The notes: a model not told the origin generated them from the sequence alone. 64,000 nt of DNA from an uncultured Clostridia bacterium (GCA_934277645.1 CAKQUX010000007.1:12906-76905); one strand, 5' to 3'. Shown: positions 36,423-46,595, counted from the first letter of the stretch. Made by a program: numbers and translations.

Positions 36423-38249
36423 ATGCAAAAAGAAGAAAGAGAAAAAACGCATACTTTAAAGAAGCTTGCCGCTTGCGTAGGCGAGTATAAAGTTCCATCG
36501 ATTTTGTCTCCGATTTTTATAATGCTCGAAGTTATTTTTGAGATTTTTATACCGCTTCTTATGGCTCAGATTATGGACGTAGGAATGGCGGAAGGTCTTA
36601 GCGAATACACTTTGCGCTTAACATTCGGAAAATCGACGCTCACTTTGTTTACTCTCTCCGAGCGTATACCGTTTATTTTGTCGGTCGGCGCATTGATGGT
36701 GGCAATGGCATTGATCTCGCTTTGTTTTGGTGTGTTGTCGGGCAAATTTGCGGCAACGGCTTCAACGGGATTTGGCAAAAATTTAAGAAAGAGGCAATTT
36801 TACAAAATTCAGGAATTTTCGTTCCTCAATATGGATAAGTTTACGACTGCGAGTTTAATCACGAGATTGACGACGGACGTAACCAACGTGCAAACAACCT
36901 ATATGATGTTAATCAGGGTGTTTTTCCGCGCGCCGGTTATGCTTATACTTGCAATTTTGATGTCGATAAGCATCGACGCTGAATTGTCGCTGATATTCCT
37001 CGGCGCATTACCGATTTTGATTGTAACGCTCATAGTGCTTGGCGTCGTCGGCTTCCCGAGATTTTTCAAGATGCTAAAAAAATACGACGAACTCAACATT
37101 ACCACTCAAGAAAACCTTACGGGTATAAGAGTAGTAAAATCCTTTGTCCGCGAAAAGTTTGAAACGGACAAATTCAAAAAAGTTTCGTCGTCTTGTCAAG
37201 CACTCCAATATAAGGCGGAAAAAATCATAGTTATAGCAATGCCTATTATGCAAGTCATAATGTATGCTTGTATGGTTTTGGTCACTTATTTCGGCGGCAA
37301 TAAAATCATAAGGGGCGAAATGTATTACGGTGACCTTACGGCGTTTATTTCGTATATCATTCAAATTTTGATGTCGCTTATGATGATAGGCTTTATTCTT
37401 ATTATGGTTGTTATGTCGAGAGCTTCGGCAAGTCGTATCGTTGAGATATTCGACGAAAAAATCGATATAACCGACGAAGGGGCAGACCCGAATCTTAAAG
37501 TCGAAAACGGTTCGGTCGAGTTCGACGACGTTGAATTCAGTTACAGCAAAAACCTTGAGAATCTTAACCTTAAAAAGACAAATCTTAAAATAGAATCGGG
37601 CGAAGTTATAGGCATTATCGGCGGAACGGGTTCGTCGAAATCTACGCTCGTTCAGCTTATTCCGAGACTTTACGACGTGACGAGCGGTTCGGTTAAGGTC
37701 GGCGGCAGAGACGTAAGAGAATACACGCTTGAAAATCTTCGTGACAGCGTCGCTATGGTTTTGCAAAAAAACGTGCTTTTCAGCGGCACTATCAAAGAAA
37801 ACCTTAAGTGGGGCAACAGCGAAGCTACCGACGAAGAAATCATAAAAGCTACGAAAGCGGCGCAAGCTCACGATTTTATCGAATCTTTCCCGAAAGGCTA
37901 CGACACCGAACTCGGTCAGGGCGGCGTCAACGTTTCGGGCGGTCAGAAACAACGTCTTTGCATAGCAAGAGCTTTGCTTAAAAATCCTAAAATTATGATT
38001 TTGGACGACAGCACGTCGGCAGTAGATACCGCAACCGACAAGAAAATTCGCGAAGCGCTCCGGAGTAGCTTTAAAGATATAACCGTGTTTATAATCGCTC
38101 AACGTGTAACCAGCGTTGCGGACGCCGACAGAATTATAGTTTTAAGCGACGGCGAAATCACGGACGTCGGAACGCACGACGAACTTCTTAAATCGAGCGA
38201 GATTTATCAGGAAGTATACGAATTGCAAAAACAGGGGGTGGCTGAATAA
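36423..38249 (+). CDS. ABC exporter half-transporter, subunit 1
   Basis: 608 residues; the ATG at 36423 behind ATAGGTGGAAA is preferred over one at 36387. Six-helix exporter domain (~20-330), then ATPase with Walker A GGTGSSKSTLVQLI, signature NVSGGQKQRLCIARALL, Walker B IMILDDSTSAVD and H-loop IIAQRVTSV. The Asp after Walker B in place of the catalytic Glu (LDDS) indicates the degenerate site seen in one half of heterodimeric exporters (BmrCD/TM287 type). The stop overlaps the partner gene by 1 nt. Confidence 0.92.
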   Translation: MQKEEREKTHTLKKLAACVGEYKVPSILSPIFIMLEVIFEIFIPLLMAQIMDVGMAEGLSEYTLRLTFGKSTLTLFTLSERIPFILSVGALMVAMALISLCFGVLSGKFAATASTGFGKNLRKRQFYKIQEFSFLNMDKFTTASLITRLTTDVTNVQTTYMMLIRVFFRAPVMLILAILMSISIDAELSLIFLGALPILIVTLIVLGVVGFPRFFKMLKKYDELNITTQENLTGIRVVKSFVREKFETDKFKKVSSSCQALQYKAEKIIVIAMPIMQVIMYACMVLVTYFGGNKIIRGEMYYGDLTAFISYIIQILMSLMMIGFILIMVVMSRASASRIVEIFDEKIDITDEGADPNLKVENGSVEFDDVEFSYSKNLENLNLKKTNLKIESGEVIGIIGGTGSSKSTLVQLIPRLYDVTSGSVKVGGRDVREYTLENLRDSVAMVLQKNVLFSGTIKENLKWGNSEATDEEIIKATKAAQAHDFIESFPKGYDTELGQGGVNVSGGQKQRLCIARALLKNPKIMILDDSTSAVDTATDKKIREALRSSFKDITVFIIAQRVTSVADADRIIVLSDGEITDVGTHDELLKSSEIYQEVYELQKQGVAE

Positions 38250-40309
38250 TGAAAAAGAAATTTACTACCCAACCTTTGGAAGATAAAAATCTTATCGTGG
38301 ACGACGGCATCGATAACGGGGCAGCCGCAACGCCGAATGCACCGCTCGGTGACGGAAAGCCTAACGGAGCGGACAATTCTGCTACGCTCGAAAATATGAC
38401 CGAAAAGCAACGCAAAAAGCATTTGGGACGCCAAAAACGAAAGAATATGTTCGGCATCTTCAAAAGGGTGTTGAAACTTATGGTGCCTTATAAATGGGCG
38501 TTTATAAGCATATTTATTCTTTATATTATAAACGTCGGCGCAAACGTTGCAGGCACGGCATTGCTTACCGTCGTTATCGACAATTATATAGCTCCGCTTG
38601 CAGGTTCTGTTCCGAATACGGCAGGCATAGTCTATCTGGATTTTATAAAAATGATTTGCGTAATGGCGGCAATATATGCTGTCGGCGCATTATCGACTTA
38701 CGGTGCAAACCGCATCGGCGTATGGGCGTCGTCAAAGATTTTGCAAAACCTTCGTGACGATATGTTTGAACATATGCAAAAACTGCCTATAAGATATTTC
38801 GATACGCACGCGCACGGCGATATAATGAGTTGCTACACCAACGATACGGATACGCTCAGAGAACTCTTAGCAAACGCTTTGCCGTCACTTGTTTCGTCAA
38901 CGCTTACAATCGTTACGATTTTCGTCGTTATGCTTGTGCTTAATCCGCTTCTTACTTTGACGATTGTCGTTATGATTTTGATTATGGTGTTCATAGTCGG
39001 AAAAATCGGCGGAAAGAGCGGCAAGTTCTTTATGGCGCAACAAAAGGAAATCGGCGTAACGAACGGCTTTATCGAAGAGCATATCGAAGGACAAAAGGTT
39101 GTCAAAGTCTTCAATCACGAAGAATTCGAAAAGAGCGATTTCGACAAGGTAAACGGTTTGCTTTACAAGGCTTCCGAAGCCGCTAACACTTATGCGAACG
39201 TTCTTATGCCTATACTCGGAAATATAACGTATATCAATTTCGCGCTTACGGCGGTTCTCGGCGCATTATTTGCGGTCGCAGGCATCGGCGGAATGACGTT
39301 CGGAAAAATGACTGCGTTCTTGCTCTATTCGAGACAATTCGGCACGCCTATTTCGCAAATGGCGCAACAGGCAAACACGGTGCTTATGGCTCTTGCCGGC
39401 GCAAGCAGAATATTCGAATTGTTAGATCAGGAAGTTGAAAAGGACGAAGGCTACGTTACGCTTGTAAACGTAATCGAAAACGCCGACGGAACGTTGACGG
39501 AATGCGCCGAAAGGACGGGCGTATGGGCTTGGAAGCATCCGCACAAGGAGCTTGGCACGACAACGCTTGCGAAACTCAACGGCGAAGTTCAATTCGACGA
39601 CGTAACGTTCGGATACGTTCCTGAAAAAATCGTTTTAAAAGATATCGACCTTTTTGCGCACGACGGACAAAAAGTGGCGTTGGTCGGTTCTACGGGCGCA
39701 GGAAAAACGACGATAACAAACCTTATCAATCGTTTCTATGACGTTCCCGACGGTAAAATCAGATATGACGGCATAAACATCAACAAAATCAAAAAGGACG
39801 ATTTGCGTCATTCGCTTTCTATGGTTTTGCAGGACACGCACTTGTTTACGGGTACGGTTATGGATAATATCCGTTACGGTAAGCTCGACGCGACAGACGA
39901 AGAAGTTATAGAAGCGTCAAAACTTGCAAACGCCGATTATTTCATATCGCATTTGCCTGAGGGTTACAATACTATGTTGACCGCCGACGGAAGCAATCTT
40001 TCGCAAGGTCAAAGACAGCTTTTGTCGATAGCGCGCGCGCTCATTGCAAATCCGCCTGTTTTGATTCTCGACGAAGCTACTTCGTCAATAGATATGAGAA
40101 CGGAAAAACTCATTGAACAAGGACTTAACAATCTTATGAAAGACCGAACCGTTTTCATAATAGCGCATAGGCTCTCGACCGTTCGCAATGCGGATATGAT
40201 TTTGGTTCTCGAACACGGTGAAATCATCGAACGCGGAAACCACGAACAGCTCATCGCAATGAAGGGCAAATATTATCAGCTTTATACGGGTGCATTCGAA
40301 CTCGAATAA
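38249..40309 (+). CDS. ABC exporter half-transporter, subunit 2
   Basis: 686 residues, AGGGGGTGGC ribosome-binding site in the previous gene. After a ~75-residue hydrophilic N-terminus come six membrane helices (~80-400), a ~60-residue insert, and the ATPase: Walker A GSTGAGKTTITNLI, signature NLSQGQRQLLSIARALI, Walker B VLILDEATSSID and H-loop IIAHRLSTV. The canonical Glu is present, so this half carries the active site of the pair. Likely a multidrug or lipid-type exporter. Confidence 0.93.
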   Translation: MKKKFTTQPLEDKNLIVDDGIDNGAAATPNAPLGDGKPNGADNSATLENMTEKQRKKHLGRQKRKNMFGIFKRVLKLMVPYKWAFISIFILYIINVGANVAGTALLTVVIDNYIAPLAGSVPNTAGIVYLDFIKMICVMAAIYAVGALSTYGANRIGVWASSKILQNLRDDMFEHMQKLPIRYFDTHAHGDIMSCYTNDTDTLRELLANALPSLVSSTLTIVTIFVVMLVLNPLLTLTIVVMILIMVFIVGKIGGKSGKFFMAQQKEIGVTNGFIEEHIEGQKVVKVFNHEEFEKSDFDKVNGLLYKASEAANTYANVLMPILGNITYINFALTAVLGALFAVAGIGGMTFGKMTAFLLYSRQFGTPISQMAQQANTVLMALAGASRIFELLDQEVEKDEGYVTLVNVIENADGTLTECAERTGVWAWKHPHKELGTTTLAKLNGEVQFDDVTFGYVPEKIVLKDIDLFAHDGQKVALVGSTGAGKTTITNLINRFYDVPDGKIRYDGININKIKKDDLRHSLSMVLQDTHLFTGTVMDNIRYGKLDATDEEVIEASKLANADYFISHLPEGYNTMLTADGSNLSQGQRQLLSIARALIANPPVLILDEATSSIDMRTEKLIEQGLNNLMKDRTVFIIAHRLSTVRNADMILVLEHGEIIERGNHEQLIAMKGKYYQLYTGAFELE

Positions 40310-40313
40310 AAAT

Positions 40314-40346
40314 AAAACTCTGCTTTATTTAAGGCAGAGTTTTTTG
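40314..40346 (+). terminator. Terminator of the ABC exporter pair
   Basis: AACTCTGC...GGCAGAGTT followed by TTTT. Confidence 0.82.
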
Positions 40347-40361
40347 CGTCTTACGCTGAAA

Positions 40362-40390
40362 TTGACAGAAGACGGTTTTTTTTGTATACT
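40362..40390 (+). promoter_or_regulatory. Promoter of the esterase-fumC genes
   Basis: TTGACA, 17-nt spacer, TATACT; AAGGAGCGATT and the ATG at 40411 follow. Confidence 0.78.
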
Positions 40391-40410
40391 ATGGCATATA
40401 AGGAGCGATT

Positions 40411-41319
40411 ATGGGACTTTGGAAAAAACTTATCGATAAATTCTGTGCGTGGCTTACCGTTCACGACGGCGAGCGAATTGCAAGTCAGAATCCGCCGGAA
40501 AACGTCGAAACGGTTTTAGACGTGAATTATGCCGATGCCGACGAGCTTTACAACAAACTCGACGTTTATTATCCGACGGGTAGCGAAAACGAACTTTTGC
40601 CGACGATTATCGACGTTCACGGCGGTTGCTGGTTTTACGGCACAAAAGACATAAACAAATATTACGGAATGGAAATTGCGGCAAAGGGCTTTAAAGTTGT
40701 CAGCATAAGTTATCGTTTGCTGTTTAAGGGCGGCCGCTTTCCTAACAATTTAAACGATTTGTTCAGCGCATACAAATGGGTTGAGGAACACGCCGATGAA
40801 TACAAATTTGACCTTAATCGCCTGTTTTTGACGGGCGACAGCGCAGGTGCGCATCTTTGCGCAATGTCGAACGCTGTCATTGCAGACGAAGAACTTCAAA
40901 ACAAACTTCAAATGAAGACGTGTTTGAATTTCAAAGCGGTCGGATACACCTGCGGTGTTTTTGACGTTGATTTTTATAAAAGGAAAATCAATATTTCGCC
41001 TGTCAGATTTTTGCTTAAAGAGTTTTTCGGAAAGGGATACAAGAAGAACGAGTTTTTGCCGCTCGCTACGATAAAGAACGCAAAACTCGAAAAGTTTCCG
41101 CCTATATTCCTTGCAACGGGCAAGGGCGATTTTATGCGCGGACAAGTTATCGGTTTCGATAAAGAATTGACAAAACGCGGAATAGAACACGAGCTTAACG
41201 ACCTTGTAGGAACAAGTCATAAGCTCGAACACGTTTATCCGATAATTCAGCCGCATTGGGAAGAATCGGAATTCGTAACGAATAATATGTTGGAGTTTTT
41301 CAGGACCTATGCAGAATAA
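40411..41319 (+). CDS. Alpha/beta-hydrolase esterase (HSL-like)
   Basis: 302 residues, AAGGAGCG ribosome-binding site. Oxyanion motif DVHGGCWFYG and nucleophile elbow LTGDSAGAHLC (Ser in GDSAG) indicate the hormone-sensitive-lipase/esterase group; the late GKGDFM and TSHKLEHVY segments carry the likely Asp and His. No signal peptide, so cytoplasmic. Substrate unknown; small acyl esters are usual. Overlaps fumC by 11 nt. Confidence 0.86.
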   Translation: MGLWKKLIDKFCAWLTVHDGERIASQNPPENVETVLDVNYADADELYNKLDVYYPTGSENELLPTIIDVHGGCWFYGTKDINKYYGMEIAAKGFKVVSISYRLLFKGGRFPNNLNDLFSAYKWVEEHADEYKFDLNRLFLTGDSAGAHLCAMSNAVIADEELQNKLQMKTCLNFKAVGYTCGVFDVDFYKRKINISPVRFLLKEFFGKGYKKNEFLPLATIKNAKLEKFPPIFLATGKGDFMRGQVIGFDKELTKRGIEHELNDLVGTSHKLEHVYPIIQPHWEESEFVTNNMLEFFRTYAE

Positions 41320-42658
41320 CGATTTTAGAATAGAACGCGACAGTTTGGGCGAAGTTAAAGTTCCGTCGGACAAGTTGTGGGGGGCGCAAACCGAGAGAAG
41401 CCGCCACAATTTTGTCATAGGCGAAAAGATGCCGTACGAACTTGTTAAGGCAATCGTCATTGTCAAAAGAGCGTGCGCCTTGGCAAACGAAGAATGTGGA
41501 AAACTTTCCAAAGAGAAGTGTGACGCGATTATGCTTGCGTGCGACAAGATTTTGAAGGGCGGTTATGAAGATTCTTTTCCGCTTGTGATTTTTCAAACGG
41601 GTTCGGGAACGCAAACAAATATGAACGTCAACGAGGTGCTTGCGCATTTAAGCGGAACGCACCCGAACGACGATTGCAATATGAGTCAAAGCACGAACGA
41701 CGTATTTCCTACCGCTATTCACGTTATGACGCTTATGATGAGTGACGAACTTATTTGTAAACTCGGCGAACTTATAGGCGAGTTTAAGTTGCTTGAAAAG
41801 AAATATGATAAAATTGTCAAAACAGGCAGAACGCATCTTCAGGACGCAACGCCGATTTCGTTTTCGGCTGAAATTTCGGCTTGGAGAAGAGCGATTGAAG
41901 AAGCAAGATTTGCAATAGAAAATGCTCTCGAAGCAGTCAGAGTTATGCCGCTTGGCGGAACTGCCGTCGGGTCTGGACTTAATACGCCCGAAGGTTACGC
42001 AAATATTGCCGTTCAACACTTAGGAGAATATTTGGGCGAATGTCTTTTTGAAACCGACAATAAGTATCACGGATTGGCGTTTAAGGACGCTTTGGTGCTT
42101 TATCACGGCGCTTTGAAGAATCTTGCGTGTTCGGCTATGAAAATAGCAAACGACGTAAGATGGCTGTCAAGCGGCCCGAGATGCGGAATCGGCGAAATAA
42201 CCATTCCTGCAAACGAACCGGGCAGTTCGATTATGCCGGGGAAAGTAAATCCTACGCAGTGCGAAGCGCTCACTATGGTGGCTTGCGAAGTGCTCGGCAA
42301 CGACGCAACGATTTCCTTTGCGGCAAGTCAGGGCAATTTCGAGCTTAACGTTTTTATGCCCGTTATCGCATTCAAGATAAACGAATCGATAAAACTTTTG
42401 ACTCAGGCAATAGGAAGTTTTTCTAAGCACTGCGTAAATGGCATAAAGCCGAACGAAAAAAAGATGACCGAATATCTTCATTCGGGTCTTATGCTCGCAA
42501 CGGCGTTTTCACCGTATATCGGCTATGAGAAAGCCGCAAACCTTGTGCATTATGCTTTTGAAAACGACCTCACCGTTAAAGAGGCGGCTCTTAAAACCTG
42601 CGAGCTCAGCGAAGCGGAGATAGACAAAATCATAGAAAACGCATTAAAGGCAAACTGA
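41309..42658 (+). CDS. fumC: Fumarate hydratase, class II
   Basis: 449 residues, CAGGACC ribosome-binding site inside the esterase gene. Signatures of the fumarase/aspartase superfamily: RIERDSLGEVKVP, FQTGSGTQTNMNVNEV, TGRTHLQDATPI and GSSIMPGKVNPTQCE, the mobile catalytic loop. The N-terminal RDSLG and WGAQTERS fit FumC rather than aspartase or argininosuccinate lyase. Interconverts fumarate and malate. Confidence 0.95.
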   Translation: MQNNDFRIERDSLGEVKVPSDKLWGAQTERSRHNFVIGEKMPYELVKAIVIVKRACALANEECGKLSKEKCDAIMLACDKILKGGYEDSFPLVIFQTGSGTQTNMNVNEVLAHLSGTHPNDDCNMSQSTNDVFPTAIHVMTLMMSDELICKLGELIGEFKLLEKKYDKIVKTGRTHLQDATPISFSAEISAWRRAIEEARFAIENALEAVRVMPLGGTAVGSGLNTPEGYANIAVQHLGEYLGECLFETDNKYHGLAFKDALVLYHGALKNLACSAMKIANDVRWLSSGPRCGIGEITIPANEPGSSIMPGKVNPTQCEALTMVACEVLGNDATISFAASQGNFELNVFMPVIAFKINESIKLLTQAIGSFSKHCVNGIKPNEKKMTEYLHSGLMLATAFSPYIGYEKAANLVHYAFENDLTVKEAALKTCELSEAEIDKIIENALKAN

Positions 42659-42982
42659 TTATTAAATAGGCTAATTTTAGAATTAAACTAATTATTAAAT
42701 AAGCCGATTTATTAAATAACTGATTATTAAACTAAACTAATTTAAAAATAAGCAAGGGTAAAGTTTTTGAGTAGTTTGAATTTATAGAATTTCGGCAAAG
42801 TTTGGATATCTAAAAACCGATTAGGGGAAAAAAGCGACTTTAAGTCGCTTTTTATATTCCTTTAAGTCGTTTTCTTTTTGTAAGATGTAATTTGTTAAAG
42901 TTGCAACTTGTTATTATTGCGTTTTGTTGAATTTGTTCGTTATTAAAATGCATTAAACGATTTTATATCGCCTCATATCGAA
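42659..42982. other. Convergent gap with AT-rich direct repeats and a terminator
   Basis: TTATTAAATAAGCYGA/TTAATTATT words repeat at 42659-42740. No gene seen. Confidence 0.4.
42828..42853. terminator. Terminator of fumC, possibly bidirectional
   Basis: AAAAAGCGACTT next to AAGTCGCTTTTT. Confidence 0.82.
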
Positions 42983-43762
42983 TTATGATTTAAAAACCGA
43001 AACGCAAAATGAAAGATTTACGGTCACGGAGTCAACGTTTTTCAAGTTTTCGATTGCGTTTTTTGGGGTTCTGTAAAAATACGGCGTCATTTTAAGCAAA
43101 GTTACGGCGTCGTTGCCGCTAAGCGTTATTTCGCCGTTCACGATATGCCTTTTTGCCGGAGCAAAGCCGCTTAATTCCGTCTCGACGGGCGGATTTAAAA
43201 CGACGTTTTCGTATAAGAGTTTTTTTAACGACAGCATGTGGTCTTCGCTTGGGGCAGTGACGATAAAAAGTCCGCCGCTTTTAAGAACACGTTTTACTTC
43301 CGAATCGCTGTACGGAGCAAAGGTCGAGAAAACGAAATCGAAGCTGTTGTCGAAAAACGGCAGACGGTTCATCGACGCCACGGAATAGTTGCCCGTTTTG
43401 TCTGCTTTGGCGGCAAACTTTATCGCTTCTTTGGAAACGTCGATTCCGAACGCTTCGCTTGTTTGTGATACGTTCCGAACGAAATAACCTTCGCCGCAAC
43501 CTACGTCGAGAATTGTTTTGCCTCTAAAATCGTATTCTGCCTTTAAATAGTTTATAAGCGGAGCATAATAGCCTCGCTCCATGATCTCTCGGCGGGACGC
43601 AACCATATCTTTGTTGTCGCCCGATTCGGCTTTATAACCTGCGCCCGTTAAAAAATTGACGTAGCCCTCTTTCGCTACGTCATAGCAGTGGTTGTCGCAT
43701 TTAAAAGATTTTTCAATGCGATTAAGTTGTTTTTCGCAAATCGGGCAACGATATTTAATCAT
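42983..43762 (-). CDS. 23S rRNA (guanine-N1)-methyltransferase, RlmA-like
   Basis: 259 residues. The N-terminal zinc site CPICEKQL...CDNHCYDVAKEGYVNFL is typical of RlmA/TlrB, followed by SAM-binding ILDVGCGEGYFVRN and SFDFVFSTFAP. The enzyme methylates G745 or G748 in 23S rRNA helix 35; in TlrB this gives tylosin resistance, which is not implied here. The gene overlaps the ferredoxin gene by 8 nt and is the last of the operon. Confidence 0.88.
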   Translation of the reverse strand: MIKYRCPICEKQLNRIEKSFKCDNHCYDVAKEGYVNFLTGAGYKAESGDNKDMVASRREIMERGYYAPLINYLKAEYDFRGKTILDVGCGEGYFVRNVSQTSEAFGIDVSKEAIKFAAKADKTGNYSVASMNRLPFFDNSFDFVFSTFAPYSDSEVKRVLKSGGLFIVTAPSEDHMLSLKKLLYENVVLNPPVETELSGFAPAKRHIVNGEITLSGNDAVTLLKMTPYFYRTPKNAIENLKNVDSVTVNLSFCVSVFKS

Positions 43763-44660
43763 TTTCGAATAGTCCTATTTTATGCTCAGCCAAGATTTCG
43801 TCTGCTTTTTTGTAATACGGCTTATACAGTTTGTAGCCGCCTTTCGTTTGGTCGGTTATAAACGGGAACGCTATATTTTCGTCCTTTTCGAGTTTGTCTA
43901 AATTGTAACTGCCGTTGACTTTCCACCCGTTCAGCAAGCCGATTGAAATAGCGTTTGTAGGGCAGTTGAACGAACAGCGAGTGCACATAATGCAATTTCC
44001 GTGAAACTTGATTTTGCCGCCTTTCTGTTCGATATTTTTGGCAGGACAAATTTTCACGCATTTGCCGCAATTTAGGCATTTCTTTTTGTTTACTTTGAAA
44101 AACCTGCCGTTCAATTTATAAAATCCCCATTCGATTCTGAAGAAGAACGAATGCATTCGTTTTAAAAGCGGAAGTTTGACTTTATCGCGTTTGTTTTCGA
44201 TTACGTCGATTGCGTTTGCCTTGACAAGCGCTTTAGCGTAAATCCACATTTGTTTCGCCATACGGTCGTTATGACGGAAAATCATATTATACGGCATAAC
44301 GTAAAGTCTGTCGGTGATAAAATCATAGCCTTTACGTTTTAAAATGCGATACGTCTTTTGACTCGAAGCGTTGTTAAGCCATAAAGGTTCGCCGCCGACT
44401 TTAAAAATAAACGTAGGTTTGTTTTCGGTTTTAGGGAAACTTTTTACCATTTCGATAAAGACTTTCGGCGGATTGAATCCGTGTATAGGAAAACCTAAGC
44501 CGACAAGGTCATAATCGTTCGGGTTAGGAAACGCTTTATCCTTTTCCCAAACGTAAATATCGGTTTCGATTTCAAAATTTTTAAACTCTTCCGAAAAGCG
44601 TTTCGCAAGGCGTTCGGTGTTGCCCGAACCCGTAAAAACGTAAATTATGGCTTTTTTCAT
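43755..44660 (-). CDS. EFR1-type flavodoxin-ferredoxin protein
   Basis: 301 residues, GAGGAATAG ribosome-binding site. An N-terminal flavodoxin-like domain (FTGSGNTERLAKRF) is joined to a C-terminal domain with two 4Fe-4S motifs: CLNCGKCVKICPA and CIMCTRCSFNCPT (~198-240). Such EFR1 proteins are common in Clostridia and are thought to carry electrons to unidentified partners. It follows the epimerase-fusion gene without a gap, so the two may work together. Confidence 0.9.
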   Translation of the reverse strand: MKKAIIYVFTGSGNTERLAKRFSEEFKNFEIETDIYVWEKDKAFPNPNDYDLVGLGFPIHGFNPPKVFIEMVKSFPKTENKPTFIFKVGGEPLWLNNASSQKTYRILKRKGYDFITDRLYVMPYNMIFRHNDRMAKQMWIYAKALVKANAIDVIENKRDKVKLPLLKRMHSFFFRIEWGFYKLNGRFFKVNKKKCLNCGKCVKICPAKNIEQKGGKIKFHGNCIMCTRCSFNCPTNAISIGLLNGWKVNGSYNLDKLEKDENIAFPFITDQTKGGYKLYKPYYKKADEILAEHKIGLFEND

Positions 44661-46220
44661 CTATTCCTCGCTGAGAAAGTCGTCTTCATTGTTTGAAAGC
44701 GGATACGTTCCCGTTTCGGACTTGTCGTGAGTATCCCAATATACCTGTGCAAAAAACGGAATGTGCTGACTAAGTTCGCCCCAATGCCAAGGCAAAGGTT
44801 GACAACATTCGGGACACCAATGTCCCGCCTTTAAAACGGTGTACGGCGTTGCCCAAAACTTATGACCGTCGTGACATTCCCATTCGAGCTTGGTGTAAAG
44901 GTCGCCCTTTGTCATAGTTTCGGAAAGACATTTGCCTCCGCGGAAAGCGGCGGCTTGTTTCATATCTTCTATGTCAAGCTCGCTGTCGGGTTTGCTCTCG
45001 TCATAGCCGTGGCTAAGCAGGTGCTCTTTCGCCCATTCCTTAGTCTTGACCTTAGAATAATCTATGTCGCCCTCGGGTGTTTTTCCGTCTCTGAAAAGAG
45101 GGAAGTCGTCCCATTTTTTCGGTAACGATTCTAAGTTTTCTTTCGGCCCGAAAAACGCTTCCATTCTGCCTAAATGTCTGATTTTACGCCAATAAAGCGG
45201 AGCGTTCGAGTTTGTGAAAAGTCGTTGAATGACAAGTTTTGAGATGAGTTGCGGCGGAATAATTGCTCCGAGCTTGAAATACCAGAGTCGTTTGCCGAGA
45301 TTTGCCCAATATTCGTTTAGATTTGTTTTTTGATAGTCGAGATAGTTGTTTAAAACGTCGCTGTCATAAAACCACATTCCGTGGAAGTTTCTGATGACGT
45401 TCCAGTTAGGTTGGAAAAACTTTTTTGTCGAACCGCCCATAAGTTTGAAGCCGTCATCAAATGCATCGTAGCCGGTGCAACGTCCCGAATCGTCCGAGCC
45501 GATGTTGTAGACTCTTTGCCAGAAATCGTTTGCCAAAGTGCCGTCCATATCGAATTTGACGAGATTTTTGCAGAGCAGTCCGCTGTCGACGTCGGTCACC
45601 CAGTCGAGAGGAGCATTCCAGCAAGTGTGGAACATAAGCCCGTCTTTTATGTTGTTCATAAACATATTTTTGTGCAATACCGCCGTTTGACGAAGCGAAA
45701 CGAAATGCGGAAGTCCTGCTTCTAAAACGTAACGCTCTGCGCGCAGTTTCGTTGCCGCATATACGTCGTAAGTCGACGGCATAAGCGGATCGCCGACTCT
45801 TCCCCAAGGGTGGTGATAATCACGATTGCCGTAAAGAGCAACCGTGCCGATGTTGACGAATTTTATTTCGTTTGCTCTATTACTGTTCAAAGTGGCGTCG
45901 ACAAGATTTTTTGTGCCGATAAAGTTCGAGCCGTAGGTCGCATTCGGTTGGTGGTCTGATTTAGGCGGAATAATCGCTCCGCAATGAATGACGTAGTCGG
46001 CGCCGTCAATGAGTTTTTCGCAATCCGAATAGACGGATAAATCGCCCATTATGACGTCAAGTCTGTCCTTGTATTTTTTTGAAAGTCGTTTTGCGAGCCG
46101 TTTGTTTGATTTTTTCGGTCGCAATAAAGTTTTTACTCTTACGTCGTCAAGTTCTAAGATTTGTTTCAGCGCTTCGCTTCCCATTGAGCCTGATGCGCCT
46201 GTCAATGCAACGGTTTTCAT
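44661..46220 (-). CDS. NAD-dependent epimerase/dehydratase fused to a zinc-ribbon-like C-terminus
   Basis: 519 residues from the ATG at 46220, preceded by AAAGGGGCA; an in-frame ATG at 46271 lacks such a site. Extended SDR domain: cofactor loop TGASGSMGSEAL (8-19), ADYVIHCGAIIPP and catalytic YAATK. From ~residue 400 the protein is not SDR-like. It has an acidic helical stretch and then WECHDGHKFWATP and AGHWCPECC, the C-x3-H / C-x2-C pattern of a zinc ribbon, and ends with an acidic tail. I know no described role for this fusion. EFR1 and RlmA-like genes follow in the same operon. Confidence 0.8.
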   Translation of the reverse strand: MKTVALTGASGSMGSEALKQILELDDVRVKTLLRPKKSNKRLAKRLSKKYKDRLDVIMGDLSVYSDCEKLIDGADYVIHCGAIIPPKSDHQPNATYGSNFIGTKNLVDATLNSNRANEIKFVNIGTVALYGNRDYHHPWGRVGDPLMPSTYDVYAATKLRAERYVLEAGLPHFVSLRQTAVLHKNMFMNNIKDGLMFHTCWNAPLDWVTDVDSGLLCKNLVKFDMDGTLANDFWQRVYNIGSDDSGRCTGYDAFDDGFKLMGGSTKKFFQPNWNVIRNFHGMWFYDSDVLNNYLDYQKTNLNEYWANLGKRLWYFKLGAIIPPQLISKLVIQRLFTNSNAPLYWRKIRHLGRMEAFFGPKENLESLPKKWDDFPLFRDGKTPEGDIDYSKVKTKEWAKEHLLSHGYDESKPDSELDIEDMKQAAAFRGGKCLSETMTKGDLYTKLEWECHDGHKFWATPYTVLKAGHWCPECCQPLPWHWGELSQHIPFFAQVYWDTHDKSETGTYPLSNNEDDFLSEE

Positions 46221-46560
46221 TTGTGCCCCTTTATAGACAAAATTGCTGTAGGAATAACGCTTTGCACGCAAAAAATTTAGCGCGCCAATCGGCGAGACGC
46301 TAACAAAGTCCCTAATTCGGGAAAAGAAATTAAATTGTTTTTGTATCGTTTCTCCGTTTTTCCGTACAGATATATTTTATAACACTTTACGGCGTTAGGC
46401 AAGAAAAATTTTATAAACCTTATGCAGTTTTACTTAGGCAGTTTTGCCTGAACAACAGAATTTTATTATTATTTAGAATTATAAAACATACGGAAAACCT
46501 TAGCGCCATCAATCGCTTAGGTAGTGTAAAATTTAGGTGAATGAATGGGCACAAATTTTG
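46221..46560. other. Divergent intergenic region
   Basis: No gene seen; moderately AT-rich with TTTTGCCTGAAC/TTTACTTAGGCAG-type words near 46430. Confidence 0.35.
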
Positions 46561-46589
46561 TTGACAATTATTTTGCCGTTTGTTATAAT
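46561..46589 (+). promoter_or_regulatory. Strong promoter upstream of tRNA-Ser
   Basis: TTGACA, 17-nt spacer, TATAAT, both hexamers perfect. Confidence 0.85.
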
Positions 46590-46595
46590 TTCTTA

